Shown piece after piece: positions 1-9,480 of a DNA stretch of 36,527 nt; the stretch's first letter is position 1; each line of letters opens with the position of its first letter. Position numbers and translations under genes: made by a program. Source of the DNA: Chitinophaga pinensis (lineage in GTDB: Bacteria; Bacteroidota; Bacteroidia; Chitinophagales; Chitinophagaceae); NCBI GenBank assembly GCA_945870985.1, contig CAMBUH010000004.1:1-36527 (forward strand). Direction: 5' to 3'. The notes beneath the pieces are model-generated. The model searched no databases, was not told the DNA's origin, and was given only the letters and a program-made list of their open reading frames with translations.

Positions 1-17
1 TGATATATTTTTTTCAT
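1..17 (-). CDS. Start of a further gene (probable SusE/SusF-like lipoprotein), cut by the left edge
   Basis: Only five codons (MKKIY) and two further bases are visible. The ATG is at 15-17 on the minus strand, 26 bases past the stop of the SusE-like gene and in the same direction. The 20 bases around this start are the same as those around the SusE-like start at 871. The shared start context and the position after susE suggest the next gene is a paralogous SusE/SusF-type starch-binding lipoprotein. This is inference; almost no coding sequence is present to confirm it. Confidence 0.5.
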
Positions 18-43
18 AACAGCAATTTTTATAGTGTGCTGGA

Positions 44-871
44 TTATAATTTGGTGAAAGTGAATTTGCCCGTTTTAAAACTCACATTAATCCGGTAATT
101 ACCCGCTACAGCAGGAGAAATAATGTCGCTTCCATCGGGTTTAAAATTATCTCCATCAGGATTATTACCAAGGCCAGCACCGGTAAATCCATATTTATTA
201 CTCCAGTTACCATACACAGGCACAAACAGGAATCCCTGACCGGCTTTCATATTTAAACTATTAATCTGGAATTCAGAACTGGAAATTTTAGTAAACTTCT
301 GACTGGTTAATTCGGGATCACCACCGCCCATCCAGTTTCCCGGAGTGGCAGCACCCGTAATATATAGGTTGGCAGGCACGGGGTACACCACATCCAGATA
401 AGGAGTAACCGTAATCTTCAATACATTGGAAGGAAGAGGAACGGTGCCGTTTATGAGGGTAGCAATTACCCGTACTTCTAATTTATGGGCCACATTTTCT
501 GGCAAATCCATCGATAACAAGGCAGTATTCAACTCGCCGGTTGACATGCTAATCGATAAATCTTTCGCAACGGCCTTCTCATACTTTTTAGCACCGCGAA
601 AATTGGCGCCCTCCAGATCAATTTGCACCAGGTAGTTCACATCTTGCGAACTAACACCTGTTGTAAAACGATAATCAGGATTCGTCCAGTTTAATTTCAG
701 CGCTAATACATCCCGGTTGGCAATCGCCAGTACACGGGGTGCAAGTGAATTAGCAGTTAATACCGGATTGGTACCTCCTTCAAAGGTAATCCGGTTTTCT
801 TCCTTCTTACAACTTACCAGCGTACCTGCCAGTAAGAGTGTTCCCGCAAGGATGGAATATATTTTTTTCAT
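44..871 (-). CDS. susE: SusE-like surface starch-binding lipoprotein (short form)
   Basis: 275 residues. The signal peptide ends in a lipobox (LVSC, Cys about 21) followed by KKEE, an acidic stretch compatible with lipoprotein export to the cell surface. Residues about 25-155 resemble the SusE N-terminal (PF14292-type) immunoglobulin-like domain. Residues about 165-275 form one C-terminal SusE/SusF-type glycan-binding module with NW, GNWSNKYGF and a final FKTGKFTFTK. Bacteroides SusE is nearer 390 residues with more binding modules, so this is a short version with one. The gene follows susD by 23 bases and is almost certainly co-transcribed with susCD. The expected role is outer-surface binding of maltodextrin next to SusCD. 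Family assignment is fairly sure; the ligand is inferred from the amylases in the same locus. Confidence 0.8.
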   Translation of the reverse strand: MKKIYSILAGTLLLAGTLVSCKKEENRITFEGGTNPVLTANSLAPRVLAIANRDVLALKLNWTNPDYRFTTGVSSQDVNYLVQIDLEGANFRGAKKYEKAVAKDLSISMSTGELNTALLSMDLPENVAHKLEVRVIATLINGTVPLPSNVLKITVTPYLDVVYPVPANLYITGAATPGNWMGGGDPELTSQKFTKISSSEFQINSLNMKAGQGFLFVPVYGNWSNKYGFTGAGLGNNPDGDNFKPDGSDIISPAVAGNYRINVSFKTGKFTFTKL

Positions 872-894
872 AACAGAATTTTTTATCGGTTAGA

Positions 895-2502
895 TTAATA
901 GCCGGGGTTTTGGGTTAGGTTTGGATTAGCAGTTCTATTGGAAGCTGGTATTGGAAAAATGTTATACTTACTATCTACTGAAGTGCCAGAGGCAACGCCT
1001 CCTTTCCAAGGCCAGAGATAGGTACCGGTAGTTAAGCGGCCATAACGGATCAAATCGGTTCTGCGGTGTCCTTCCCAGTATAATTCACGAGCTCTTTCAT
1101 CCAAAATATAATCAATATTCAGCTGAGCTGAAGTGATATCACCTGAATTATTGCCAAAAGCACGCTGACGGATTCGGTTTACATGTGCTAGGGCAGTTGT
1201 AGCATCTCCACCGGTTCCACCACGTAAAACTGACTCTGCATAAATCAAATACATTTCTGATAAACGGAATACCGGAAAATCAATATCCGAAAAATCACGG
1301 TTCACATCCGATACACCTAATCCATCGGAACGGATATTTCTGTATTTATTTACGTGTAGGCCGTTACCGAAATTACTTACATCACTGATGGCAATCTGGG
1401 CGGGGCTTACACCAAAGGCACTGGTAATAAACATGGCCCGCTTATCGGTTACGCCGGTTAAATCGCTGAATCTATCAGCCAAACCCTTGGTAGCGCGATA
1501 CCCATACCAGCCGCCACCCACTCCAAAATCGTTGGCGTCGTCTCCAGCAGCTGCGTGCACAAAAAAGGAAGTGTTACCGTAAGATTTTGTTCGCAAACCA
1601 TCACAATTCACTGCAAAAATGATTTCACTGGTACGCTTATTATTATCTGCCATAAACAGTTCCCGGTAATTGTTGTGTAGGGTGTACCCACCATTGATTA
1701 CTTTCTGTGAATAGGTAATGGCATCCGTAAAACGGGCTGTTCCGGTGTATACCTGCGCATTCAAATATACCCTTGCCAACAATGCCCAGCATGCCCCCTG
1801 ATCTACCCGTCCATATTCAATTGTACGCGGTGCTTTTAATTCGGTTTCAATGGCTTTTAATTCCCCCTCCACATACGTAAACATTTCGGCACGAGTTCTT
1901 TCTTTGGGTAAAGTAGTACCTACGGTATTGGTTTCGTCAATAAAAGTAGAGCGACCAAACAAATCCATCATCACCCAATAATTAAACGCCCGAATAAAAC
2001 GAGCTTCTGCACGGGATGATTTAATATTAGCCGCATCAGTTGCAGAGATGCCACGAGAAGCTAACTTTTCATCCGTAGATTCCCGCAAGTATTCATTGGC
2101 CACCATTACATTATACACCAAGCGTGCATAGATACCCTTTAGAAAAGGGTCGGAACTAGACCAGCTGAGATTATGAAAATCTTTAATGGTTTGGTCGTTC
2201 CAGGCAACTACCGCTTCATCAGTAGGCAATTCTTGGCAATTAAAGAAGCCCCGGATAAAGGGCGACTGAGACCCCTCATCCAAACCCTGAATATCAGAAG
2301 CCCCGGCAGGACCCACATTACCAGTAGTAGCTAGCCCTCCGTACACCTTAGCCAATACAGACAAATATCCCTGTGTATTTGCATAAGCATTCTGAGAAGT
2401 AAAATCATTCTGTGGAAACAAATCCAGCTTCTTAGAGCAGGAATATAGCATCACCCCGGCGGCGAGAGCGAACAGTGTATTTTTTATCATGGTATATTTC
2501 AT
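895..2502 (-). CDS. susD: SusD/RagB family substrate-binding lipoprotein
   Basis: 535 residues. Lipoprotein signal peptide with Cys near residue 22 (YSCSKKLDLFPQ), the typical RagB/SusD opening. The C-terminal half holds the family hallmarks FRLSEMYLIYAE, LNHVNRIRQR-like TALAHVNRIRQRAF, ILDERARELYWEGHRRTDLIRYGR and the end NPNLTQNPGY. SusD forms the lid of the SusC channel and captures oligosaccharide at the cell surface. It follows susC by 19 bases and precedes the SusE-like gene. An ATG at 2490 (MIKNTLF) is an alternative start that still leaves a signal peptide; 2502 was kept because it leaves usual spacing to susC. The starch link rests on flanking GH13 genes. Confidence 0.93.
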   Translation of the reverse strand: MKYTMIKNTLFALAAGVMLYSCSKKLDLFPQNDFTSQNAYANTQGYLSVLAKVYGGLATTGNVGPAGASDIQGLDEGSQSPFIRGFFNCQELPTDEAVVAWNDQTIKDFHNLSWSSSDPFLKGIYARLVYNVMVANEYLRESTDEKLASRGISATDAANIKSSRAEARFIRAFNYWVMMDLFGRSTFIDETNTVGTTLPKERTRAEMFTYVEGELKAIETELKAPRTIEYGRVDQGACWALLARVYLNAQVYTGTARFTDAITYSQKVINGGYTLHNNYRELFMADNNKRTSEIIFAVNCDGLRTKSYGNTSFFVHAAAGDDANDFGVGGGWYGYRATKGLADRFSDLTGVTDKRAMFITSAFGVSPAQIAISDVSNFGNGLHVNKYRNIRSDGLGVSDVNRDFSDIDFPVFRLSEMYLIYAESVLRGGTGGDATTALAHVNRIRQRAFGNNSGDITSAQLNIDYILDERARELYWEGHRRTDLIRYGRLTTGTYLWPWKGGVASGTSVDSKYNIFPIPASNRTANPNLTQNPGY

Positions 2503-2521
2503 AACACAAATATTTTAGCAA

Positions 2522-5500
2522 TTAAAAATCGAGATTGATTCCCAAAGAAAAAACACGAGGTCTTGGATAGATATTGTTATCCACTCCGCCATCCCCGGCA
2601 TTTTCTGGATCCAATCCGCCATACTTGGTAATCACCAGCACATTCTGAATGCTGGCATTCACGCGCAAAGAAGCTTTGTTCTTAAACACCCCGCCTACAT
2701 TATATCCAAAATTGATATTGTCTATCCGGAAAAAAGAAGCATTGTCTATATAGTAATCAGACAAATAGCGGTTGTTATCAAATCGGGTTGTAAGATAATC
2801 ACGGGTTGCATTACCAATAAAGTTAATCGGATTTTTAATGGCGCGTAATACACCATTATTCGAGTTCACGTTGTTATACAAGTAATTGCCAAAAGAACCG
2901 TGGCCGGCAATACTGGCAGAAAACTTCTTATAAGTAACCTGCGTATTGAAACCTACCAATACATCGGCAGCTGGCTTCTGATAAATGGTACGATCATCAT
3001 TATTGATGATGCCATCGCGGTTGATGTCTTCGTACAAACCTTCAATTGGGTCCCCATTTTTATTATAGATCTGCTTATACATGAAAAACGAATTGGGCGC
3101 ATATCCAACTGAATGTATACCAATACTGTTTCCGGTTCCCCCACCAATAAAGGTTACATCCTGCCCTTTAAAATTTGGATCGGGATTCTTTAATAAATTG
3201 GTGATAGTAGCTTTATTGTAAGTGAAGTTCATACCCAAATCCCAAGTCAAGTCATTCTTACGAATGATGGCTGTATTCAAGTTAATTTCCAACCCTTTGC
3301 TTTCAATATTTCCTACGTTGGTTACTATCTCATTTACAAAGTTAGCACCCGCTGCTACAGCTACATTGGCCAACAAGTCTTTGGTATTCCGCTGATAATA
3401 ATCAATCGAACCAGTTACCCTGTTTTGGAATAAACCGAAGTCTAAACCAAGGTTAGTGGTTGTAGTAGACTCCCAGCGGATAGAAGGATCATATCCTTCA
3501 GGGCGCAGGTAGCTTACAAAAGTGTTGCCAAACTGGTAGGAGGCAGTAGGTGTACCTCTGGAGTAACGGGGGATATAAGAATAAAATCCAATTCCATCCT
3601 GCTGACCAGTAGTTCCCCAGCCAATACGTAACTTCAGTTCATTCAACTGGCGGGTATTCTTAAATAAATCTTCCTTCACCTTCCAGGCAAAAGCCAGTGA
3701 TGGGAAATAACCCGTTCTATCGTTCGGATTTAATTTAGAACTGGCATCCGAACGAATGGTTGCCGTAAGTAAATATTTATCCTGTAGCGAAAAGTTTACT
3801 CGTCCAAAATAGCTCTCCAGTCGGTATTCCGGCCGATCGGTTAAGAATACTGGCTCAGAACCCTGAATAGTATCCCGCTTGGCAGGACGGGTAGGATCGG
3901 CAATTGCCCGATAGCTGAAAGAAGCATTATTGGTAACCTTGGTGAGAAAACTCTGATAGCTATGCCCCACCAATACATCAATCTTACCCTTGATACTTTT
4001 TAACTCTTTTGAATAGAATAGGGATACATCCGCCAGCTGGTTTACTTTTTGCTGCTGATAATGACTCTTTATACCACCGGTTTTATAGTTGGTGGCAGAT
4101 ACGGAATCAATATTGTTGTTACCATGTCCGGATGATTGGTCAAGGCCCAGGTTCACCAATACATGCAGGTCGGGCAAGAAATGTAATTTATAATCCATCT
4201 GCACATTTCCGATAAACCGGGAAACTGTAGACCGATCGTCTCTGAGATCCAAAAGGGCAACTGGATTTCTAGAAGATAAGTCAACCGGCAATCCATTCGG
4301 CTGCAGCCACTCGTAATATCCCCCCCAGTTTTTATTACCGGAAAAAACCGGCTTGGTGGGGTCGAAGGATACGGCACTTCCAATAGCGCCTTCATTGGCA
4401 AAACGATTCTTGGTTTGAGATCCTTTTAAATTCAAGTTGATGGACAAATGATCGTTCAACAATTTAGGCGACAAATTTAAAGTACCCGTTAAACGATTAA
4501 AGTTGTTGGTCTTAAGAATCCCATCCTGCGTTAAATAACCCAATGACGCTCTGAAAGGCATATTACCCAAACTCCCGGAAGCGCTAACCGTATTATCAAA
4601 ACTGGGTGCAGTTTGATAAATTTCCTTCTGCCAATCGGTGCTGGCTGTACCCAATAAATTTTTATACGTATTATTTCCGGTTGCAGCTGCATCGGCATTT
4701 ACAATGGATCTTACTTCGTCTCCTGTTAACACCGGCACCGTGTTTACGATGGTACCTAGTGCAAACACATTATTGTAATTGTAACGAACCTTTCCCTTTG
4801 TTCCTCTTTTAGTGGTAACAATCAATACCCCATTAGATGCACGAGAACCATACAGGGCAGCTGCAGAAGCATCTTTTAAAACAGTAATAGATTCGATATC
4901 ATTTGGGTTGATGGTATTTAGTAAGTTGGCAGATCCGGCAATACCATTTCCTTCTACCGGAACTCCATCAATCACAATCAGCGGATCGTTGCTGGCATTC
5001 AGCGATGCACCACCACGAATACGGATACGGCTTCCGCCTCCGGCAGCACCGCCTCCGGTGGTTACCGATAAGCCGGCAACCTTACCCACCAGCAACTGCT
5101 CGGCAGAGTTAATATTTCCCTTCTGAAATTCTTTGGGGCCCACTGAAGTTACCGCACCTGTTAAATCTGATTTGCGGCGCGTTCCATATGCAACCACCAC
5201 TACCTCTCCTAAATTGGAAGAAGAACTGACTAAAGCAACCGACACTTCGCCTGTGCTGGCAATCGATACTTCCTGAGCAGTAAATCCTGTTGATGAAACA
5301 ACCAACGTTGTAACTGTGGGTGCAACCGAAATAGTAAAACGGCCAGCATCAGTGGTAACTACCCCCTGCGAAGTACCCTTAGCCACAACGCTGGCACCTA
5401 CAACTGGCGCCCCAGCAGCATCCGTTACCCGGCCGGTGACAACCTTGTTTTGCGCAAACGTAATTTGCACAACTAGCATTGAGAGTACAAAAAGAATTGT

Positions 5501-5524
5501 TCTGCGTACATTCAACCATAACAT
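2522..5524 (-). CDS. susC: SusC/RagA TonB-linked outer-membrane transporter
   Basis: About 1000 residues from the ATG at 5524; a TTG two codons upstream (5530) is less likely. The order is signal peptide (to FAQ), a carboxypeptidase-regulatory-like beta-sandwich (about 28-105, VTGRVTDAAGAPVVGASV), a TonB-box-like segment EVVVVAYGTRRKSD, a plug domain (about 120-240, with IRIRGGASLNASNDPLIVIDG and ALYGSRASNGVLIVTTK) and a beta-barrel ending in FSLGINLDF with a terminal Phe. It imports oligosaccharides across the outer membrane using TonB energy, paired with the SusD 19 bases downstream. A well-formed Bacteroidota promoter lies about 75 bases upstream of the start, so susC can be transcribed independently of the regulator gene before it. 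Confidence 0.95.
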   Translation of the reverse strand: MLWLNVRRTILFVLSMLVVQITFAQNKVVTGRVTDAAGAPVVGASVVAKGTSQGVVTTDAGRFTISVAPTVTTLVVSSTGFTAQEVSIASTGEVSVALVSSSSNLGEVVVVAYGTRRKSDLTGAVTSVGPKEFQKGNINSAEQLLVGKVAGLSVTTGGGAAGGGSRIRIRGGASLNASNDPLIVIDGVPVEGNGIAGSANLLNTINPNDIESITVLKDASAAALYGSRASNGVLIVTTKRGTKGKVRYNYNNVFALGTIVNTVPVLTGDEVRSIVNADAAATGNNTYKNLLGTASTDWQKEIYQTAPSFDNTVSASGSLGNMPFRASLGYLTQDGILKTNNFNRLTGTLNLSPKLLNDHLSINLNLKGSQTKNRFANEGAIGSAVSFDPTKPVFSGNKNWGGYYEWLQPNGLPVDLSSRNPVALLDLRDDRSTVSRFIGNVQMDYKLHFLPDLHVLVNLGLDQSSGHGNNNIDSVSATNYKTGGIKSHYQQQKVNQLADVSLFYSKELKSIKGKIDVLVGHSYQSFLTKVTNNASFSYRAIADPTRPAKRDTIQGSEPVFLTDRPEYRLESYFGRVNFSLQDKYLLTATIRSDASSKLNPNDRTGYFPSLAFAWKVKEDLFKNTRQLNELKLRIGWGTTGQQDGIGFYSYIPRYSRGTPTASYQFGNTFVSYLRPEGYDPSIRWESTTTTNLGLDFGLFQNRVTGSIDYYQRNTKDLLANVAVAAGANFVNEIVTNVGNIESKGLEINLNTAIIRKNDLTWDLGMNFTYNKATITNLLKNPDPNFKGQDVTFIGGGTGNSIGIHSVGYAPNSFFMYKQIYNKNGDPIEGLYEDINRDGIINNDDRTIYQKPAADVLVGFNTQVTYKKFSASIAGHGSFGNYLYNNVNSNNGVLRAIKNPINFIGNATRDYLTTRFDNNRYLSDYYIDNASFFRIDNINFGYNVGGVFKNKASLRVNASIQNVLVITKYGGLDPENAGDGGVDNNIYPRPRVFSLGINLDF

Positions 5525-5606
5525 AAGCAATCGTTTAATTTTTCAAAAATGGCTTGTAAACTCATAGGTATGTACTTACTACACTAACCTACGTGTTCAC
5601 AATAAA

Positions 5607-5637
5607 CAAGAATAAGCATATTTTATTACTTATCAAA
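5607..5637 (-). promoter_or_regulatory. Bacteroidota-type promoter of the susCDE operon
   Basis: On the minus strand TTTG (5634-5637) is separated by exactly 19 bases from TATTCTTG (5607-5614), one mismatch from the -7 consensus TAnnTTTG. The inferred start of transcription is about 75 bases upstream of the susC ATG. Between the two boxes lies an imperfect inverted repeat with arms ATAAG (5612-5616) and CTTAT (5629-5633), a possible operator. Confidence 0.6.
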
Positions 5638-5704
5638 TTTTTTTCGCACTATTTGTACTTCTGTTTAACGATAGGAGAAATCCCATAATTATCCCTTCCC
5701 CAGC

Positions 5705-6418
5705 CTATTGATAGGGCCGAAAGTTGTTCACCAAACCGGCCTTGAGCTTATATAATTTACCCGGTCGATGATTTACTTCTTTTTCTAATGTATTGGTATC
5801 TATAATCCAATCTTTTATAGCAATCTTTTTTCTAAAATTGCGCCGATCTAATTCAATCCCCAAAATAGCTTCAAATACAGACTGTAATTCCCTGAGCGAA
5901 AACAGTGGGGGTAAAAGATGAAAAACAACGGGGCGCTCCATTACTTTTTGTTGCAATTGTTGTAAACAAAGTTGCAGAATTTCTAGGTGATCAAAAGCCA
6001 GTCGCTTTACTTTACGCACCGGATACCAGTCTAATTGATGTTCAGCAATATTCAACTGCTGATGTTGCATATCAATTAACGAAAAATAAGCCGTAGTAAT
6101 TACCCGTCCAGACGGGTGCCGACAAACTTTTCCAAAAGTATGCACCTGCTCGAGGTAAACATTTTGCAAGCCGGTTCTTTCCCATAAAATTCGAAACGAT
6201 GCCTCGGTTAAATCTTCACTGGGCCTTACTAAATCTCCTAACAAGGAATTCAATCCCTGAAACTCTTCTAAATCCGATTGCATCAGCAGCACATATAACT
6301 CATGATTATCGTACCCGAAAATCACACAATCTACCGACACGGCTATATTAAAATAGTCCTGCCGATTCTTTTTCTCAATAGCTGCATTTTTAAATGCTTT
6401 GATAATCCTTTCCGACAT
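5705..6418 (-). CDS. Nudix-related transcriptional regulator (NrtR family)
   Basis: 237 residues with two domains. Residues about 22-150 are a Nudix-hydrolase-like fold. Its Nudix helix (about 61-84, GDLVRPSEDLTEASFRILWE then RTGL) is degenerate: the REUxEE core reads RILWER, losing metal-binding Glu residues, so it probably senses a ligand rather than hydrolyses one. Residues about 171-226 form the winged helix typical of the family (FSLRELQSVFEAILG, LDRRNFRKKI, RPGKLYKL). Family members control NAD genes or, in Bacteroides, sugar genes such as AraR for arabinose. Here the gene starts 11 bases after the secreted amylase and precedes susC by 180 bases, so it probably controls this starch locus in place of SusR. 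The effector is unknown. Confidence 0.88.
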   Translation of the reverse strand: MSERIIKAFKNAAIEKKNRQDYFNIAVSVDCVIFGYDNHELYVLLMQSDLEEFQGLNSLLGDLVRPSEDLTEASFRILWERTGLQNVYLEQVHTFGKVCRHPSGRVITTAYFSLIDMQHQQLNIAEHQLDWYPVRKVKRLAFDHLEILQLCLQQLQQKVMERPVVFHLLPPLFSLRELQSVFEAILGIELDRRNFRKKIAIKDWIIDTNTLEKEVNHRPGKLYKLKAGLVNNFRPYQ

Positions 6419-6429
6419 AATGAACCAAA

Positions 6430-9321
6430 TTAGGGCAATATAAAATGAATTGAACGGGTTGCCGAAGAGTTTTTTACAGAAAGAATATAGTGGGCCGGCG
6501 GCAACTGATCTATGGCCGTTCCTAATGCCATGGAATGCTTGCCAGCAGTGAGTTTTCCAGAAAATAACACCTTTAGTTGCCTACCATCCGCTGTTAACAG
6601 CTCGGTGGTGATTTTACCAGGCACCTTCACTTCTATCTCATAAATTGCCCGTTTATTTACCGGATTAGGAAATAACCGAACCTGAAACCCAGCATCAGCC
6701 TCAGATAAATTGTTGCGAATTGCTGTTATCGGTCCCGTACTGGTTAGCTTTCGGCTCAGGTAAACCTTGTATTCGCCGGGCTGCAGTGTAATAGATTGGG
6801 CCGCTCCCGTTGCAGTAAATGTTTCCCCATTAATATGCTCGAACCAAGTGCCGCTATTCGGAAATGTAACATTCGCAGTTGCCGGGCCTACATCGAAATT
6901 TCCCAACACACATATATTAGAAGTATCGGTTACCAGCTGCATCCATTTAAAGGCACCCCCCAAAGAATAGGTGATTCGATTGGAGGTAAAATTATTACGG
7001 TACATGGGATGGGTGCGCAATTGATTCAGCTTACTATATACCGTAAACAATGCCTGCCGCTCGGGCTGCAAGCGATAATCCCACCGAATAGGCTTATTGC
7101 CAGTGCGACAGTTGGCATTCACAGTTCCATCCGTACAATAGTTGATAGAAAAATCATAGCCCAACTCCCCAAATTGCCAAATCATTTTAGGCCCGGGCGT
7201 TAAAAAGCCAAATGCTGCTGTTAACTCCATTCGCTTTAGTGCAGTAGCTAAGGTTCGCGTATTATAACTACCCGCCGAATTACCGAACTGATTGTTCTTA
7301 TACATGAGCCGCTCTTCGTCGTGACTTTCCATATACCCAACCAAATGAGGTTGTGCCCATCCGCGACTGGTAAAAATGCTTCCCTCAAAATTGCTATTCG
7401 GAAGAAATCCCATTGCCGCTTCCTGATAATTATAGGTGTTATTTCCCCATAATAACATTCCATAGTTACTCAATTCCACTTCCTCAGAATTGGCAGCAAA
7501 ATGTTCGAGAATTGCATAGCTGCCGGGTGCCTTTGCCTGCATGGTATCATAATACCTTTTCCAAATGGCTACGCGACTGGCATCATATTGACCCCATAAA
7601 GCTACATTCGATCCAGAATTTACTTGGGTAAATCCTTTAGACAAATCGAACCGATAGCCATCCACTTTAAATTCTTTCAGCCAATATTCTATCACCCGGT
7701 TGCTGAAATACCTGGTAGCCAGCGATTCGTGGTTAAAATCGTGGAATACATTAAAAGGATGTCGGGCCGTTTCATTTAACCAGGGATTATTGGCAGCAGG
7801 CTGATTAAGGGAAGTATTCCAATAAAGAGCTGCCAGCGGACTATTTCCGGTAGTATGATTTAATACTACATCCAACAAAACAGCAATGCCCCTTTTATGA
7901 CAAGTATCTATAAATTCTTTCAGTGCATTGGCCGTACCATAATATTTGTCGGGTGCTAAAAAGAAAGCCGGATTATATCCCCAGCTCTCATTGCCATCAA
8001 ACTCATTTACCGGCATCAACTCGATAGCATTAATACCCAATCGCTGCAGGTAGTTGAGGGTATCGCGAATCGTTTTCCAGTCGTGGGCCAACACAAAATC
8101 ACGTACCAGCAATTCGTAAATTATCAACGATCGCTTATCGGGACGGGCAAAATTGGTTACCGCCCAGTTGTATGCGGGGGGGGCAGTTTGAAGTATACCA
8201 ACTATCCCCGTGGTTTTGCCGGTAGGATAGGCTTTGAGATTAGGAAAAGTAGCTGCCGAAATACTTCCATCATTCCAGGGATCTAGAATTTTTTCGGAAT
8301 ACGGATCCGCTACGCGCAGATTTCCATCTACCAGGTATTGAAAAGCATATTCGGTGCCCGGGGTTAATCCGGTAAGGCGCAGCCACCAATAATTTCCATC
8401 GGGCGTTTTATTCATGGCAAAGGCGGTCTGCTCTATCCAGTTGCTGCCCGGAAATTCTCCAATTACAGAAACCCGATTTTTACCGGGTGCAAATAATACC
8501 AACGTAGCAGCCGTATTGCCCGCTTCATAATTAATTCCATCTCTAACCCCCGCCGGCAATGGTGCAATATTATTGGAGCCCGACACAAAAAATTTGATGG
8601 TATCCCGAACCGTAACACTTCCCTTAACCGCCTCCGCAACCAATTCTTGATTCCCCGATTGGGTTATTGTGGGAGTAGCAGCCACAGAAGTTACGCTGGT
8701 AGCGGTTTGCACAACCGATCCATTATAATATAAAGTGAAATTAGCCGAGGTATTTGCCTGTGCTACCACCGAAATATTGTCACCCACCTGCTTACTGATA
8801 GGCTCCGAAACCGGCACAAAAGTGGGTTGTATAAATGGCTGGGTAAAACGAATGGCCAGATTGGAAGTGTACACCGGCAAATACATATCCGACCCGTCTA
8901 TATTCGCCTGTTTAAGCGTGCCATTGCCATTGCGAAATAAAATAGCAATCTTAAGGATGGTTTCTCCCGCAGGTACCCCATAAAACGCCCGGATATTTGT
9001 AATATCATATCTCCAGCGATTATTACCTACAGAAACTGCCTGCAATTCGGGCAAGGTTTTGCCCCAGGGACTTTGGCTACCCAGTTTAACATATTTCCAG
9101 TCGCTGCCGCTGGTACTCAGATTGGTAATTACCCCTGTATGAACGTACACATCATTCAGTGACCCATAATTGTTTAACCCCCCATTCCCCTTCGAAGCAT
9201 CCACTGTGATAGATAAATTATCGGTATCTGTGGGGAATACTACCGAACCCGTTAACAATTGACCCTGCACCTGAATACTATATATACAGATGCATAAAAA
9301 TAAGAGTAGGGTCTTTTTCAT
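6430..9321 (-). CDS. Secreted GH13 alpha-amylase with T9SS sorting domain
   Basis: 963 residues. After a signal peptide (to about residue 20) comes a region resembling DUF4961 (about 22-150), a linker, a CBM48-like E-set domain (about 255-350, VLFAPGKNRVSVIGEF) and a GH13 barrel (about 395-720). The four GH13 regions are intact: DVVLNHT (about 484-490), GYRFDLSKG (about 555-563, Asp nucleophile), AILEHF (Glu acid/base about 606) and MESHDEERL (Asp about 667). The C-terminus (about 875-963, FQVRLFPNPVNKRAIYEIEV) is a type A T9SS sorting domain, so the enzyme should be exported by type IX secretion and anchored or released. It heads a unit with the Nudix regulator 11 bases downstream and is divergent from the SusA-like gene. 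The role is extracellular cutting of starch, taking the place of SusG. Confidence 0.92.
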   Translation of the reverse strand: MKKTLLLFLCICIYSIQVQGQLLTGSVVFPTDTDNLSITVDASKGNGGLNNYGSLNDVYVHTGVITNLSTSGSDWKYVKLGSQSPWGKTLPELQAVSVGNNRWRYDITNIRAFYGVPAGETILKIAILFRNGNGTLKQANIDGSDMYLPVYTSNLAIRFTQPFIQPTFVPVSEPISKQVGDNISVVAQANTSANFTLYYNGSVVQTATSVTSVAATPTITQSGNQELVAEAVKGSVTVRDTIKFFVSGSNNIAPLPAGVRDGINYEAGNTAATLVLFAPGKNRVSVIGEFPGSNWIEQTAFAMNKTPDGNYWWLRLTGLTPGTEYAFQYLVDGNLRVADPYSEKILDPWNDGSISAATFPNLKAYPTGKTTGIVGILQTAPPAYNWAVTNFARPDKRSLIIYELLVRDFVLAHDWKTIRDTLNYLQRLGINAIELMPVNEFDGNESWGYNPAFFLAPDKYYGTANALKEFIDTCHKRGIAVLLDVVLNHTTGNSPLAALYWNTSLNQPAANNPWLNETARHPFNVFHDFNHESLATRYFSNRVIEYWLKEFKVDGYRFDLSKGFTQVNSGSNVALWGQYDASRVAIWKRYYDTMQAKAPGSYAILEHFAANSEEVELSNYGMLLWGNNTYNYQEAAMGFLPNSNFEGSIFTSRGWAQPHLVGYMESHDEERLMYKNNQFGNSAGSYNTRTLATALKRMELTAAFGFLTPGPKMIWQFGELGYDFSINYCTDGTVNANCRTGNKPIRWDYRLQPERQALFTVYSKLNQLRTHPMYRNNFTSNRITYSLGGAFKWMQLVTDTSNICVLGNFDVGPATANVTFPNSGTWFEHINGETFTATGAAQSITLQPGEYKVYLSRKLTSTGPITAIRNNLSEADAGFQVRLFPNPVNKRAIYEIEVKVPGKITTELLTADGRQLKVLFSGKLTAGKHSMALGTAIDQLPPAHYILSVKNSSATRSIHFILP

Positions 9322-9350
9322 AAATAGCTAGTAATCGTTTTACTAAAATA

Positions 9351-9382
9351 CAAATATGTACCAAAAACACATTAGTTTTCAA
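9351..9382 (-). promoter_or_regulatory. Candidate promoter of the secreted amylase and regulator unit
   Basis: On the minus strand TTG (9380-9382) precedes CATATTTG (9351-9358), one mismatch from TAnnTTTG, with a 21-base spacer. It lies 30 bases upstream of the amylase ATG in the 159-base divergent gap shared with the SusA-like gene. No equally good promoter was seen for the plus-strand gene. Confidence 0.35.
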
Positions 9383-9480
9383 AAAATAATTAATCTTGTT
9401 GAAGCAATGAGTAAAAAAGTACCTGTAAACTTGTTCCACCTCACTAAAAAACTACTATTTAATACTGCAATTCCCCTGCC

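Noticed and set aside
4812-5126. A 104-residue plus-strand frame opposite the susC plug region
   Set aside because: It is the antisense shadow of a conserved domain, with no start context or recognisable motif.
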